A DNA stretch of 64,000 nt from Streptomyces venezuelae (GCF_008642315.1 NZ_CP029192.1:6944001-7008000); one strand, 5' to 3'; shown: positions 1 to 13,879, counted from the stretch's first letter. Notes: a model not told the origin generated them from the sequence alone. Made by a program: numbers and translations.

Positions 1-903
1 GTGCTGGTCTTCATCGCCCTGATCAAGACCATCCAGGTCATTCCACAGGCGAGCGCCGCCATCGTGGAACGTTTCGGCCGCTACACCCGCACGCTGAACG
101 CCGGACTCAACATCGTCGTCCCGTTCATCGACTCGATCCGCAACCGCATCGACCTGCGCGAACAGGTCGTCCCGTTCCCGCCGCAGCCCGTGATCACCCA
201 GGACAACCTGGTGGTCAACATCGACACCGTCATCTACTACCAGGTGACCGACGCCAGGGCCGCGACGTACGAAGTCGCCAGCTACATCCAGGCGATCGAA
301 CAGCTCACCGTCACCACCCTGCGCAACATCATCGGTGGCATGGACCTGGAGCGGACCCTGACCTCCCGCGAGGAGATCAACGCGGCCCTGCGCGGCGTCC
401 TCGACGAGGCGACCGGCAAGTGGGGCATCCGCGTCAACCGCGTCGAGCTCAAGGCGATCGAGCCGCCGACCTCCATCCAGGACTCGATGGAGAAGCAGAT
501 GCGCGCCGACCGTGACAAGCGCGCGGCGATCCTCCAGGCCGAAGGTGTACGACAGTCGGAGATCCTGCGCGCCGAGGGCGAGAAGCAGTCCGCGATCCTG
601 CGCGCCGAAGGTGAGGCCAAGGCCGCCGCCCTGCGCGCCGAGGGCGAGGCCCAGGCGATCCGCACGGTCTTCGAGTCGATCCACGCGGGCGACCCCGACC
701 AGAAGCTCCTGTCCTACCAGTACCTCCAGATGCTCCCGAAGATCGCCGAGGGCGACGCCAACAAGCTCTGGATCGTGCCCAGCGAAATCGGCGACGCCCT
801 CAAGGGACTCGGCGGCGCACTCGGCAACTTCGGCCCGCTGGGCGGCGGTTCGGGCGGCTCGGCCCCCGCCACCGAGCGCCGCGAACAGCCGCCGATCGAC
901 TGA
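1..903 (+). CDS. SPFH/band 7 (stomatin-like) membrane protein, 5' end cut by window
   Basis: A stomatin/prohibitin-family membrane scaffold, 300 residues visible. The first ~15 residues (VLVFIALIKTIQVIPQ) are the end of a hydrophobic anchor and the GTG is at base 1, so the true start probably lies upstream of the window. The SPFH domain follows: ERFGRY at ~22-27, GLNIVVPFID, then QDNLVVNIDTVIYYQV. Residues ~170-220 form a charged coiled coil with repeated RAEGE units (ILRAEGEKQS, ILRAEGEAKA, ALRAEGEAQA), usual for oligomerising SPFH proteins. The tail is Gly/Ser/Ala-rich. Such proteins are often paired with an NfeD-like protein, which would lie outside the window. Family certain, cellular role not known. 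Confidence 0.9.
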   Translation: MLVFIALIKTIQVIPQASAAIVERFGRYTRTLNAGLNIVVPFIDSIRNRIDLREQVVPFPPQPVITQDNLVVNIDTVIYYQVTDARAATYEVASYIQAIEQLTVTTLRNIIGGMDLERTLTSREEINAALRGVLDEATGKWGIRVNRVELKAIEPPTSIQDSMEKQMRADRDKRAAILQAEGVRQSEILRAEGEKQSAILRAEGEAKAAALRAEGEAQAIRTVFESIHAGDPDQKLLSYQYLQMLPKIAEGDANKLWIVPSEIGDALKGLGGALGNFGPLGGGSGGSAPATERREQPPID

Positions 904-922
904 GGCGAACAGAGGACCCCGT

Positions 923-959
923 GCCCCTTCAGGGGCGCGGGGAACTGCGCGATCAGCCC
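923..959. repeat. Dispersed Streptomyces intergenic repeat, copy 1
   Basis: Between the SPFH and HNH genes lies a small CCCCTTCAGGGG hairpin followed by GGGGCGCGGGGAACTGCGCG. A 22-bp core (931-952) recurs perfectly in the opposite orientation at 21260-21281. I recall this motif as common in Streptomyces intergenic regions. Function unknown; it may act as a convergent-gene terminator. Confidence 0.6.
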
Positions 960-981
960 AGGACGGCCTGCGGCGAAAACA

Positions 982-1488
982 CTACGCGGCAGGCTGCGCC
1001 AGCCACTCCGGCAGCGAGGCCAACTCGTCCCGCCCGAGCGACAAGAGCATCGCGTCCGCGGGGGTCGGCTCAAAGGGCTGCCGCAACAACGGCATGCCCG
1101 CCTCCTCCGGAGTCCGGTTCGCCTTGCGGTGATTGTCCAGCGCACACGAAGCGACCGTGTTCAGCCAGGAATCGGCACCCCCCTGCGACCGCGGCACCAC
1201 GTGGTCCACGGTCGTGGCGCGCCTCCCGCAGTACGCGCACCGGTGCCGGTCCCTGACCAGCACGCCACGTCTCGACCATGGCGCCTGTCTTCGGAACGGC
1301 ACCCGCACGTATCTGCACAGCCTGATCACCCGGGGCACAGGTATGTCGATCGCCGCCGCGCGCACACGCAGTCCGGGGTGGGCGTGCTCGACCACGGCCT
1401 TGTCCTGGAGCACCAGAACGACGGCCCGGTTGAGCGACACCGTCGAGAGCGGCTCGAAGCTCGCGTTCAGCACCAGCGTGTCCCGCAT
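982..1488 (-). CDS. HNH endonuclease family protein
   Basis: 168-residue HNH nuclease-fold protein. The C-terminal half carries a zinc-ribbon HNH motif: CAYCG, TVDHVVPRSQGG with the catalytic-type His, then a second CxxxNH (CALDNHRKANRTP). The N-terminus MRDTLVLNASFEPLSTVSLNRAV is the usual beginning of the actinobacterial stand-alone HNH family. I chose the ATG at 1488 because GGGAGGTGGGC lies about 6-8 bases upstream. The longer frame to 1605 adds unrelated residues and runs across a terminator. Its role (DNA repair, restriction or RNA processing) is unknown. Confidence 0.85.
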   Translation of the reverse strand: MRDTLVLNASFEPLSTVSLNRAVVLVLQDKAVVEHAHPGLRVRAAAIDIPVPRVIRLCRYVRVPFRRQAPWSRRGVLVRDRHRCAYCGRRATTVDHVVPRSQGGADSWLNTVASCALDNHRKANRTPEEAGMPLLRQPFEPTPADAMLLSLGRDELASLPEWLAQPAA

Positions 1489-1582
1489 CAACCTGCCCAC
1501 CTCCCGTATGCACCGGCCCACCGCCTGGCGGGCTGGGATCAACTCTGGCCGGGCACGCCGAGATGGACAACGCAATAAAAAA

Positions 1583-1620
1583 TGCCCGCCTCTGATCACT
1601 TCCATGACCAGAGGCGGGCA
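1583..1620 (-). terminator. Rho-independent terminator of the ybhB-like gene
   Basis: A perfect 12-bp stem (1583-1594 with 1609-1620, TGCCCGCCTCTG) has a 14-nt loop and, on the minus strand, a T-rich tail (TTTTTTATT). It lies just after the 3' end of the minus-strand gene ending at 1655. Confidence 0.85.
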
Positions 1621-1654
1621 AACACTGGGTGAACGCTCAGTACCCGACAGTCGC

Positions 1655-2194
1655 TCAGCTCTCCGCGGGAGCCGCGTACTCGGCGATCACCTGGGCGCGC
1701 GCCAGCGTGTGGAACCGGAGGTTGAAGCCCACGAACGCGGGCGGCGCGTCCGAGTCGGGACCCAGCTTCTCCTGGTCCACCGCGTACACGGTGAACACGT
1801 AACGGTGCGGCCGGTCGCCGGCAGGCGGCGCCGCACCCCCGAAGTCCTTCGTCCCGAAGTCGTTGCGCACCTGCACCGCGCCCTCGGGCAGCCCCTCGAA
1901 CTTCCCGCTGCCCGCACCGCCCGGCAACTCGGTCGCCGAGACCGGGATGTCGAAGACGGTCCAGTGCCAGAACCCGCTGCCCGTCGGGGCGTCCGGGTCG
2001 AAGCACGTGACGGCGAAGCTCTTGGTCTCCGGCGGGAAGCCCTCCCACCGCAGCTGCGGCGAGGTGTTGCCGGCCGCGTAGACCTGAGCGTCCTTGAGGA
2101 CCGCACCCGGTTCGAAGTCCTCGCTCGTGACCGTGAAGGACGGCACGGGCGGATGGAAGTCATGGGGAAGCGGCGGCCTCTTGAGCTCGCTCAC
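1655..2194 (-). CDS. YbhB/YbcL family PEBP-like protein
   Basis: 179-residue phosphatidylethanolamine-binding-protein fold (bacterial YbhB/YbcL, Raf-kinase-inhibitor-like). Visible family marks are [33 protein letters not shown] (the DPDxP anion-binding loop with its HW) and [11 protein letters not shown]. The start is GTG at 2194, with CAGGAGGTG eight or so bases upstream. It is cytosolic, having no signal peptide. It is preceded closely by the spo0M-like gene on the same strand (49-base gap) and could be cotranscribed. Biochemical role in bacteria is not established. Confidence 0.9.
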   Translation of the reverse strand: MSELKRPPLPHDFHPPVPSFTVTSEDFEPGAVLKDAQVYAAGNTSPQLRWEGFPPETKSFAVTCFDPDAPTGSGFWHWTVFDIPVSATELPGGAGSGKFEGLPEGAVQVRNDFGTKDFGGAAPPAGDRPHRYVFTVYAVDQEKLGPDSDAPPAFVGFNLRFHTLARAQVIAEYAAPAES

Positions 2195-2242
2195 GTAGGC
2201 ACCTCCTGGTTGATTGCTGGTCCTCGCTGATCCTCTCCGAGC

Positions 2243-3025
2243 CTAGAACCAGTTGCGCTTGCTGCCGACCTGGGACAGCCACTCGTTCAGGTACGCCGCC
2301 CAGTCGGTGCCCTGGAAGTCGTTCAGCCCCACCTTGAACGAGCGGAACGAGTCGCTGCCCTCGCTGAACAGACCCGGCTTCTTGTCCATCTCCAGGACGA
2401 CGTCCATCTCGCGGTCGTCGGCGACGAAGCTCAGCTCGACCTGGTTGAGCCCGCGGTACTGCTGCGGCGGGAAGAACTCGATCTCCTGGTAGAAGGGGAG
2501 CTTCTGCCGCGTGCCGCGGATGTGGCCGCGCTCCATGTCCGCGCTCTTGAAGCGGAAGCCCAGCTGGATGAAGGCGTCCAGGATGGCCTGCTGCGCCGGC
2601 AGCGGGTGCACGTTGATCGGGTCCAGGTCGCTGGAGTCCACGGCGCGCGCGATCTCCAGCTCGGTGGTCACACCGATGTTCATGCCGCGCAGCTGCTGTC
2701 CGTCGATGCTCGTGACCGGAGTCTCCCAGGGGATCTCCAGGGTGAACTGCACGGCGTGCACCTGGTTGGCCTGGAGCGTGAAGGCGCCGCCGAGCCGCAC
2801 CTTGGTGAACTCGATGTCCTGCTTGGTCTCCTGGTCGTTGCCTTCGACCTCGACCCGTGCCTGCAGACCGACGGAGAGACCCTCGATCTCCTGGTCCACC
2901 GAACCGCCCTGGATGCGGACCTCACCCTGGACGACGCCGCCCGGGACCACGTTGACCTCGGCCAGCACGGTCTCCACCGAGGCACCACCGGCACCCAGAC
3001 TCGCGAGCAGCTTCTTGAACCCCAT
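2243..3025 (-). CDS. Sporulation control protein Spo0M-like
   Basis: 260-residue arrestin-like beta-sandwich protein of the Spo0M family, named from the Bacillus sporulation-control protein. Typical segments are MGFKKLLASLGAGGASVETVL, VVPGGVVQGEVRIQGG, HAVQFTLEIPWETPVTS and the C-terminal FKVGLNDFQGTDW. No signal peptide or membrane segment is visible. In Streptomyces, homologues have been linked to development, but the sequence alone does not show that. ATG start at 3025. Confidence 0.9.
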   Translation of the reverse strand: MGFKKLLASLGAGGASVETVLAEVNVVPGGVVQGEVRIQGGSVDQEIEGLSVGLQARVEVEGNDQETKQDIEFTKVRLGGAFTLQANQVHAVQFTLEIPWETPVTSIDGQQLRGMNIGVTTELEIARAVDSSDLDPINVHPLPAQQAILDAFIQLGFRFKSADMERGHIRGTRQKLPFYQEIEFFPPQQYRGLNQVELSFVADDREMDVVLEMDKKPGLFSEGSDSFRSFKVGLNDFQGTDWAAYLNEWLSQVGSKRNWF

Positions 3026-3186
3026 GACACTCCATCCCCAGGCCGCCGCCTGTGGCTCGTCTCGACTTGGATACTTGATCGATAGAAACGCGAGGGAACC
3101 GTCCGTGGTTCCGCACCATCACCCTGACAACCGGGCGGCCCGTGGACCACCCATGGACGAAGACAAGTGCATTACGCTCGTACGGC

Positions 3187-3828
3187 ATGATCGCGAGCCC
3201 TGACCGTACGCCCCTGACCCGAGACTTCTTCGACCGGCCGGTCCTCGAGGTCGCCCCGGATCTGCTCGGCCGGATCCTCGTGCGCGACTCGGCGGCCGGC
3301 CCCATCGAGGTCCGTCTGACAGAGGTGGAGGCGTACGCGGGGGAGGTCGACCCCGGCTCCCATGCCTACCGCGGCCGCACCGCCCGCAACAGCGTGATGT
3401 TCGGACAGGGCGGACACATGTACGTCTACTTCACCTACGGCATGTGGCACTGCATGAACCTGGTGTGCGGTCCGGTGGGCAAGGCCGGCGCGGTCCTGTT
3501 GCGCGCGGGCGAGATCACGGAGGGCGCGGAGATCGCCCGCAAGCGTCGACTCTCGGCCCGCAACGACAAGGAACTGGCCAAAGGCCCCGCGCGCCTGGCC
3601 ACCGCTCTTGACGTGGACCGACAGCTCGACGGCGCCGACGTCTGCGGGGACCCGTCCTCACCCTTCTCCGTACTGACCGGCACACCCACGCCGCCCGCCC
3701 AGGTCAGCAGCGGACCTCGTACCGGAGTGGCGGGGGAGGGCGGCGTCCACCCGTGGCGCTTCTGGGTGACCAACGACCCTACGGTCAGCCCCTATCGGGC
3801 CCATGTGCCCCGTCGCCGCCGAACTTGA
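3187..3828 (+). CDS. 3-methyladenine DNA glycosylase (AAG/MPG family)
   Basis: 213-residue alkyladenine DNA glycosylase, which excises alkylated purines in base excision repair. It has [22 protein letters not shown], then [23 protein letters not shown] with the family's catalytic Glu, then [24 protein letters not shown] and [12 protein letters not shown] use the ATG at 3187, not an in-frame upstream codon at 3142. A TACGCT -10-like hexamer (3173-3178) ends eight bases before it and there is no ribosome binding site, so the mRNA is probably leaderless. The upstream neighbour is divergent. Confidence 0.92.
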   Translation: MIASPDRTPLTRDFFDRPVLEVAPDLLGRILVRDSAAGPIEVRLTEVEAYAGEVDPGSHAYRGRTARNSVMFGQGGHMYVYFTYGMWHCMNLVCGPVGKAGAVLLRAGEITEGAEIARKRRLSARNDKELAKGPARLATALDVDRQLDGADVCGDPSSPFSVLTGTPTPPAQVSSGPRTGVAGEGGVHPWRFWVTNDPTVSPYRAHVPRRRRT

Positions 3829-4363
3829 CGCGGCCTTGGTGCCTCCGTAAGGTAGTCCGAGTCGCTTGAACCGGGTACGGCAATCTGCCGGGAGCCGGAA
3901 GCGGCCAACCACTACCTGACAACTTCCCCTCGGCGGGGTCTTATTCGGCGTGCCCGCATGCCGTAATTCGAACTCGCGAAACTCGATTATGAGTTGCGGA
4001 GGGAATCCGCTAAAGTAGTGAACACGCCGAAAGGCAAAGGCCCTCCAACGGCCACCGGAAATGAAATCCGAACCCGGAACGGAACGGAAAACGGATCTGG
4101 TAGAGTTGGAAACGCAAGAACAAAAGAAACACCGAAGGGAAGCGCCCGGAGGAAAGCCCGCAAGGGTGAGTACAAAGGAAGCGTCCGTTCCTTGAGAACT
4201 CAACAGCGTGCCAAAAGTCAACGCCAGATATGTTGATAACCCCGGCTCACTTCGGTGAGTTGGAGGTTCCTTTGAAAAAACACAGCGAGGACGCTGTGAA
4301 CCGGGAGATTATTCCTCTCCCTGGTTCCGCTCTCGTGCTGTGTCACCGGATTACCGGTACACA
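3829..4363 (+). promoter_or_regulatory. rRNA operon promoter and leader region
   Basis: About 535 bases without a convincing gene between the glycosylase and 16S. It is clearly less GC-rich than its surroundings and resembles Streptomyces rrn leaders, which have several tandem promoters. Candidate -10 hexamers are TAAAGT (4011-4016) and TAGAGT (4101-4106), neither with a good -35. Downstream come an antitermination boxA-like element (4187-4201), a CTCACTTCGGTGAG hairpin near 4246 and complementary segments flanking the 16S start (CACAGCG ... GCTGTG). Short frames on both strands here look like chance. Confidence 0.75.
4187..4201 (+). promoter_or_regulatory. boxA-like antitermination element in rrn leader
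   Basis: GTTCCTTGAGAACTC matches the actinobacterial rrn boxA pattern (GTTGTTTGAGAACTC type), which loads the Nus antitermination complex on nascent rRNA. A second copy lies in the 16S-23S spacer at 6162-6176. Confidence 0.7.
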
Positions 4364-9321
<4,958 letters not shown>

Positions 9322-9324
9322 AGT

Positions 9325-9341
9325 TGCTCGCGTCCACTGTG
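9325..9341 (+). repeat. Right arm of pre-23S processing stem
   Basis: TGCTCGCGTCCACTGTG is the exact reverse complement of 6177-6193, so the two arms bracket the mature 23S within a few bases of its ends. Confidence 0.9.
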
Positions 9342-9457
9342 TTTGTTCTGAAACAACGAACAGTTGTGTCGGCTGAACAGCGTCACTATTTAATTGAAGA
9401 GTGTGCTTGTTCGCTGCCCTGTTTGAGATCCTGCGTATCAGCCGGATGTTTCATAGG

Positions 9458-9577
9458 GTTTCGGTGGTCATAGCGTGAGGGAAACGCCCGGTTACATTTC
9501 GAACCCGGAAGCTAAGCCTCAAAGCGCCGATGGTACTGCAGGGGGGACCCTGTGGGAGAGTAGGACGCCGCCGAACA
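9458..9577 (+). rRNA. 5S ribosomal RNA
   Basis: About 120 nt, starting GTTTCGGTGGTCATAGCGTG and ending GACGCCGCCGAAC, whose ends pair as the 5S helix I. The internal loop sequence ACCCGGAAGCTAAGC is standard. It is the last gene of the rrn operon. Confidence 0.95.
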
Positions 9578-9586
9578 ATCTTTGGA

Positions 9587-9636
9587 GGACCCCTGGTCCC
9601 AGCGTTCACGCTGGGACCAGGGGTCCTTTTGTTTTT
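9587..9636 (+). terminator. rRNA operon terminator
   Basis: An 18-bp perfect stem (9587-9604 with 9609-9626) closed by a TTCA tetraloop and followed by TTTTGTTTTT. A very strong intrinsic terminator directly after 5S. Confidence 0.95.
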
Positions 9637-9701
9637 GTCGAAGCGCGCCGGCACCCCGGCTGCGCGAGAATGACTGCGGTACCGAAGACTAGGAGTCACC
9701 G

Positions 9702-11312
9702 ATGTCCCCCAACTCTCCCGACGAGCGACCCGAGCGCGACCAGCGCCGCCGGGACAGTGGTGACCGGGGCGGATACCGCGGGGCGGCTCCCCGACGGGAC
9801 AACGACCGCGGTGACCGCGGTGGCTTCCGCCGTGACGACCGGCGCGACGACAACCGTGGTGGCGGTGGCTACCGAGGCCGTGACGATCGCCGTGACGACC
9901 GCCGCGATGGTGACCGTGACCGTGGCGGCCGTCCCCCGTTCCGCCGTGACGACCGGTCCGGTGGGCCGCGTCGTGACGACCGGCGTGATGACCGTGACCG
10001 TGGTGGGTTCCGTCGCGATGACCGTCGTGACGGTGACCGGCCCGCTTTCCGGCGGGATGACCGCCGGGATGATCGGCGCGATGGTGACCGTGGTGGGTTC
10101 CGGCGCGACGACAACCGTGGTGGCGGTGGCTACCGCGGGCGTGACGACCGGTCCGGTGGGCCGCGTCGTGACGACCGGCGTGATGACCGTGACCGTGGTG
10201 GGTTCCGTCGTGACGATCGTCGTGACGGTGACCGGCCCGCTTTCCGGCGTGACGACCGGCGGGACGACCGCTCGTTCGACCGGCGGGATGACCGCCGGGA
10301 TGATCGGCGCGATGGTGACCGTGGTGGGTTCCGGCGCGACGACAACCGTGGTGGCGGCGGCTACCGCGGGCGTGACGACCGGGGTCGCGACGACCGCGGG
10401 CGCGGGCCGCGTCGTGACGACCGCGGCGGGCGGCCCGGTGGTGGCGGGTTCCGCGGGCGTGACGACCGGCGTGACGGCGACCGCGGTGGATACCGCGGCG
10501 GGCGTGACGACCGGGACCGCGAGCCCATCAGGCGGCTGCCGATCCCCGAGGACGTCACGGGCTACGAGATCGACAAGGACGTACAGCAGGAGCTGCAGAG
10601 CCTTCCCAAGGGACTCGCTGAGGACGTCGCCAAGAACCTGGTGATGGTCGCCAAGCTCATCGACGAGGAGCCCGAGCAGGCGTACGCATACTCGCGGATC
10701 GCGCTGCGGCTGGCCTCCAGGGTCGCCGCCGTGCGTGAGGCCGCCGGCTTCGCCGCGTACGCGAACCAGAAGTACGGCGAGGCACTCGCGGAGTTCCGTG
10801 CCGCGCGGCGCATGACCGGCAGCGTCGAACTGTGGCCCGTCATGGCCGACTGCGAGCGCGGGCTCGGCAGGCCCGAGAAGGCCCTGGAGATGGCCGGTGC
10901 CCCCGAGGTGCACAAGCTCGACAAGGCCGGACAGGTCGAGATGCGGCTCGTGGCCGCCGGTGCGCGCCGCGACCTGGACCAGATCGACGCCGCCATCGTC
11001 ACCCTGCAGAGCCCCGAGCTGGCCTCGAACTCCGTGCAGCCCTGGACGGCCCGCTTGCGGTACGCGTACGCCGACGCGCTGCTCGCCGCCGGACGCGAGG
11101 ACGAGGCGCGCGAGTGGTTCGCGAAGGCCGTCGAGTCCGACAAGGACGGCAGCACCGACGCGTCGGACCGGCTCGCCGAGCTGGACGGTGTCGAGTTCGT
11201 CGACCTGGACGACGTCGATGGGGACGACGACGTGGATGAGGCCGATGCCGGTGCCGGTGCCGGTGCCGAGACTGGCGTCGGTGGCGATGTCGATGGGCCT
11301 GACAAGGACTGA
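9702..11312 (+). CDS. TPR protein with long Arg/Asp/Gly-rich repeat N-terminus
   Basis: 536 residues in two parts. Residues ~1-278 are low complexity and almost only R, D, G and N, built from RRDDRRD, GDRGGFRRDD and NRGGGGYRGRDD units. Residues ~290-510 are a helical TPR-like domain (RIALRLASRVAAVREAAGFAAYANQKYGEALAEFRAARRM ...), followed by an acidic tail (DDVDGDDDVDEADAG). Start ATG at 9702 with AGGAG about seven bases upstream. It lies just after the rRNA operon terminator. The RGG/RDD part resembles disordered RNA-binding or condensate-forming tails (inference). Out-of-frame readings on both strands stay open only because of the repetitive codons. Specific function unknown. Confidence 0.85.
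   Translation: MSPNSPDERPERDQRRRDSGDRGGYRGAAPRRDNDRGDRGGFRRDDRRDDNRGGGGYRGRDDRRDDRRDGDRDRGGRPPFRRDDRSGGPRRDDRRDDRDRGGFRRDDRRDGDRPAFRRDDRRDDRRDGDRGGFRRDDNRGGGGYRGRDDRSGGPRRDDRRDDRDRGGFRRDDRRDGDRPAFRRDDRRDDRSFDRRDDRRDDRRDGDRGGFRRDDNRGGGGYRGRDDRGRDDRGRGPRRDDRGGRPGGGGFRGRDDRRDGDRGGYRGGRDDRDREPIRRLPIPEDVTGYEIDKDVQQELQSLPKGLAEDVAKNLVMVAKLIDEEPEQAYAYSRIALRLASRVAAVREAAGFAAYANQKYGEALAEFRAARRMTGSVELWPVMADCERGLGRPEKALEMAGAPEVHKLDKAGQVEMRLVAAGARRDLDQIDAAIVTLQSPELASNSVQPWTARLRYAYADALLAAGREDEAREWFAKAVESDKDGSTDASDRLAELDGVEFVDLDDVDGDDDVDEADAGAGAGAETGVGGDVDGPDKD
9951..10376 (+). repeat. In-frame 195-bp tandem duplication inside the Arg/Asp-rich repeat
   Basis: Bases 9951-10145 recur, nearly identical, at 10146-10376, both copies starting GACCGGTCCGGTGGGCCGCG. 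The second copy carries an extra 36 bases encoding about 12 residues of the RRDDRRDDRSFD type. Both unit lengths are multiples of three, so the frame is kept. Smaller GACCGxCGxGACGAC units repeat within each copy. Confidence 0.85.
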
Positions 11313-11324
11313 TCCGTAGGCATG

Positions 11325-11360
11325 AAAGGGCGGGCTCCCCTCTGGGGGAGCCCGCCCTTT
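11325..11360. terminator. Bidirectional terminator between convergent genes
   Basis: A 16-bp perfect stem (11325-11340 with 11345-11360, AAAGGGCGGGCTCCCC) and TCTG loop sit between the TPR gene and the convergent DUF1015 gene. The A/T ends of the stem serve either strand. Confidence 0.85.
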
Positions 11361-11366
11361 CGCATG

Positions 11367-12665
11367 TCAGAAGGTGAGGTCCCGGAGTACCAGGCCCGTC
11401 GCCGGCTTCGGGCCGAACGACGTCGACTTGCGGGGCATCGTGACGCCCTGCCGGGCCAGGTCGCGGACGACCTCCTCGCGTACCGGATGCATCAGGATCG
11501 CCGTGCCGCCGTCGCGCTCCGCCTTCTCGACCGTCGCCGCGGTGTCGTGGATGTACGCGATGTGGTCCGGGGTGTCCGGGATCCGCCACACGTGGTCGAG
11601 GAGCGTGGAGTGCAGGACCGTCGCGTCGAGGGTGCGCCAGGCCACGGGATGGTCGTTCGGGACCGTACGGGCGAGGAGCTCCGGGGACGGGTGGTCGACG
11701 AGGTGGAAGGCGCCGTCGCCGGCGAGCACGAAGGCGTTGCCCTTGGCGGCTGCCTCGGCCAGTGCTTCGAGGGCGTGGTCGAGGGGGCCCTCGACGGTCC
11801 GTATGTGGAAGGAGTCCCCGAGGGCGGCCAGGGCGTCGGACACCGGGAGCCGGTGGAGGTAGCGGTGGATGGCGCGGACGCGCAGCGGGTAGCGGGCCGT
11901 GTCCACGAGGAGAACCAGGCCGTAGTCCCAGGCGCTCGGTGACGGGTGCTCGGCGCGCAGGCGCAGGTTCGTCGCCCAGCGGTGGTGGCCGTCCGCGATC
12001 AGGGCCTGGTGGTGGGCCAGGTCCGACTGGATCTCGGCGATCTCCGCCGGGTCGGTGACCGCCCACAGGCGGTGGTGGAAGCCGTCCTCCGTGGTCGTCG
12101 AGAGGAGGGGCTCGCGGCGAGCGGCGCGTTCGACCACGGCCGTCGCGCCGTCGGGCTCGGTCTCGGTTTCGGCGTCGGGTTCGTCGCCGCGGTACGTCAG
12201 GAGCAGCGGCTCCAGGTTCGCGGACGTCGCCTGCATGAGGGCGGCGCGGTCCTCGACGACGTGCGGCATCACGCCCTCGTGGGGGAGGACGATGCCGTCC
12301 GCGGCCTCCGAGAGGCGCAGGGCGCCGATGACGCCGCGCTGCAAAATCTCGCTGTTCCGCTGTTCGTAGACGTACAGGCTGGGCTCGGCGTCGGGGGCGA
12401 GGACGCCCTCGGCGAGCCAGGTGTGGAGAGTGTCGGCGGCCTGCTGGTTGCGGGCTTCCGGGGTGGTGGCCTGCGGCAGGATCAGCCGGACGATGTTGTG
12501 CGGGTCGGCGGATTCCAGGTGGAGCAGGCCGTCCGGCCGCACCACCACGTCGTACGGCGGTGAGGTCACCGCGGCGAGACTGCCGACCCGTTCGGGGACG
12601 TAGCGCACACCCCGGAACGGGATCAGATCGAGGCCGGTGACGTCGTTGTGACCCGCTGTGTTCAT
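11367..12665 (-). CDS. DUF1015 family protein
   Basis: 432 residues of the widespread DUF1015 family, with the typical opening LDLIPFRGVRYVPERVG ... VTSPPYDVV, ESADPHNIVRLILPQ near residues 50-65, and LIADGHHRWATNLRLR in the middle. The family has no settled biochemical function. It is cytosolic. Start ATG at 12665; on the minus strand a TACGAT -10-like hexamer (12672-12677) ends six bases before the ATG and there is no ribosome binding site, so translation is probably leaderless. The HAD gene is divergent from it. Confidence 0.9.
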   Translation of the reverse strand: MNTAGHNDVTGLDLIPFRGVRYVPERVGSLAAVTSPPYDVVVRPDGLLHLESADPHNIVRLILPQATTPEARNQQAADTLHTWLAEGVLAPDAEPSLYVYEQRNSEILQRGVIGALRLSEAADGIVLPHEGVMPHVVEDRAALMQATSANLEPLLLTYRGDEPDAETETEPDGATAVVERAARREPLLSTTTEDGFHHRLWAVTDPAEIAEIQSDLAHHQALIADGHHRWATNLRLRAEHPSPSAWDYGLVLLVDTARYPLRVRAIHRYLHRLPVSDALAALGDSFHIRTVEGPLDHALEALAEAAAKGNAFVLAGDGAFHLVDHPSPELLARTVPNDHPVAWRTLDATVLHSTLLDHVWRIPDTPDHIAYIHDTAATVEKAERDGGTAILMHPVREEVVRDLARQGVTMPRKSTSFGPKPATGLVLRDLTF

Positions 12666-12737
12666 TAGGGCATCGTATGTGTGTCAGTGGCATAAGCGAT
12701 GATCGGGGGAGTGGGATCGAGCGAGGAGCGATGCGTA

Positions 12738-13793
12738 ATGAGCCAGGCCGCCAGCGGGAATGCAGATGGCCGTGTCAGGACGTGCCCGGACGGCAGCGAA
12801 CGGGCGCTGAGTGAGGTGTACGACACGGCTCTCCTCGACCTCGACGGGGTGGTCTACGCGGGCGGGCACGCCATCGCGCACGCCGTCGAGTCGCTGGGCA
12901 CCGCGCGCGAGGGCGGCATGCACCTCGCGTACGTCACGAACAACGCGCTGCGGACGCCGGACGCGGTGGCCGAGCACCTGACGGAGCTGGGGATCGCGAC
13001 CGACGGCTCGGACGTCATCACGTCGGCGCAGGCCGCGGCCCGGCTGGTGAGCGAGCAGGTGCCGCAGGGTGCGCGGGTGCTCGTGATCGGTGGCGAGGGG
13101 CTGCGGGTCGCGCTGCGCGAGCGCGGTCTGGAGCCGGTCGAGTCGGCCGACGACGATCCGGTGGCTGTCGTGCAGGGGTACGGGGGCCCGGACATGGCGT
13201 GGGGGCGGTTCGCGGAGGCCTGTTACGCCATCGCGCGCGGGGTGCCGTGGTTCGCGTCCAACACGGACCTGACGATCCCGAGCGCCCGTGGCATCGCGCC
13301 CGGCAACGGCGCGGCGGTCGAGGTCGTCCGGATCGCGACGGGCGGGGAGCCGCAGGTGGCGGGCAAGCCGCTGCCCCCCATGCACCGCGAGACGATCCTG
13401 CGGACCGGTGCCGAGCGGCCGCTCGTGGTGGGCGACCGCCTCGACACGGACATCGAGGGCGCGTTCAACGGCGAGGTGGATTCGCTGCTCGTGCTGACCG
13501 GCGTCACGGACGGCGCGCAGCTGCTCGCGGCGCCGCCCGAACACCGGCCGACGTACGTGGACGCGGATCTGCGCGGCATGCTCACCGGTCAGCCGGACGT
13601 CACCCCGGTGGACGGCGGTGGATTCGGCTGCGGCGGCTGGACCGCCTCGGTGCGCGGCGAGGAGCTCGCGCTGGACGGCGAGGGCGAGTCCATGGACGGC
13701 CTGCGGGCCCTGTGCGCGACGGCCTGGACGCAGGCGGGCGACGGCACGTGCGATCTCGACGCGGGGAAGGCGTTGTCCCGGCTGGGGTTGTGA
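12738..13793 (+). CDS. HAD-IIA family phosphatase (NagD-like)
   Basis: 351 residues of the haloacid-dehalogenase superfamily, subclass IIA. Motif I is LLDLDGVVYAGG (nucleophile Asp), followed by YVTNNALRTPDAVAEHL, the C2 cap, then K of GKPLPPMH and motif IV VVGDRLDTDIEGA. The C-terminal ~80 residues after the core are an extension. The substrate is a small phosphate ester, not determined. Start ATG at 12738 has GAGGAG about eight bases upstream; the longer frame from 12699 lacks one. It is followed by a convergent siderophore gene 86 bases away. Confidence 0.88.
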   Translation: MSQAASGNADGRVRTCPDGSERALSEVYDTALLDLDGVVYAGGHAIAHAVESLGTAREGGMHLAYVTNNALRTPDAVAEHLTELGIATDGSDVITSAQAAARLVSEQVPQGARVLVIGGEGLRVALRERGLEPVESADDDPVAVVQGYGGPDMAWGRFAEACYAIARGVPWFASNTDLTIPSARGIAPGNGAAVEVVRIATGGEPQVAGKPLPPMHRETILRTGAERPLVVGDRLDTDIEGAFNGEVDSLLVLTGVTDGAQLLAAPPEHRPTYVDADLRGMLTGQPDVTPVDGGGFGCGGWTASVRGEELALDGEGESMDGLRALCATAWTQAGDGTCDLDAGKALSRLGL

Positions 13794-13879
13794 GGCGGTA
13801 AGGCCCGGCGCTGGGGCCCGGGACCTGTTATCCGGCACGGGCCTGGGACGGGAAGGATCGTGTCCCCGGCCGGGAGGCG

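Noticed and set aside
3658-4236. Open frames on both strands upstream of 16S
   Set aside because: They overlap the glycosylase and the AT-richer rrn leader, have no family resemblance and no ribosome binding sites. Best explained as chance.
9475-10913. Long open frames on both strands across the Arg/Asp-rich repeat (Val/Thr-rich proteins of about 390-405 residues)
   Set aside because: They arise from reading the repetitive GAC/CGC codons out of frame. The third-position GC pattern and the TPR domain support only the frame starting at 9702.
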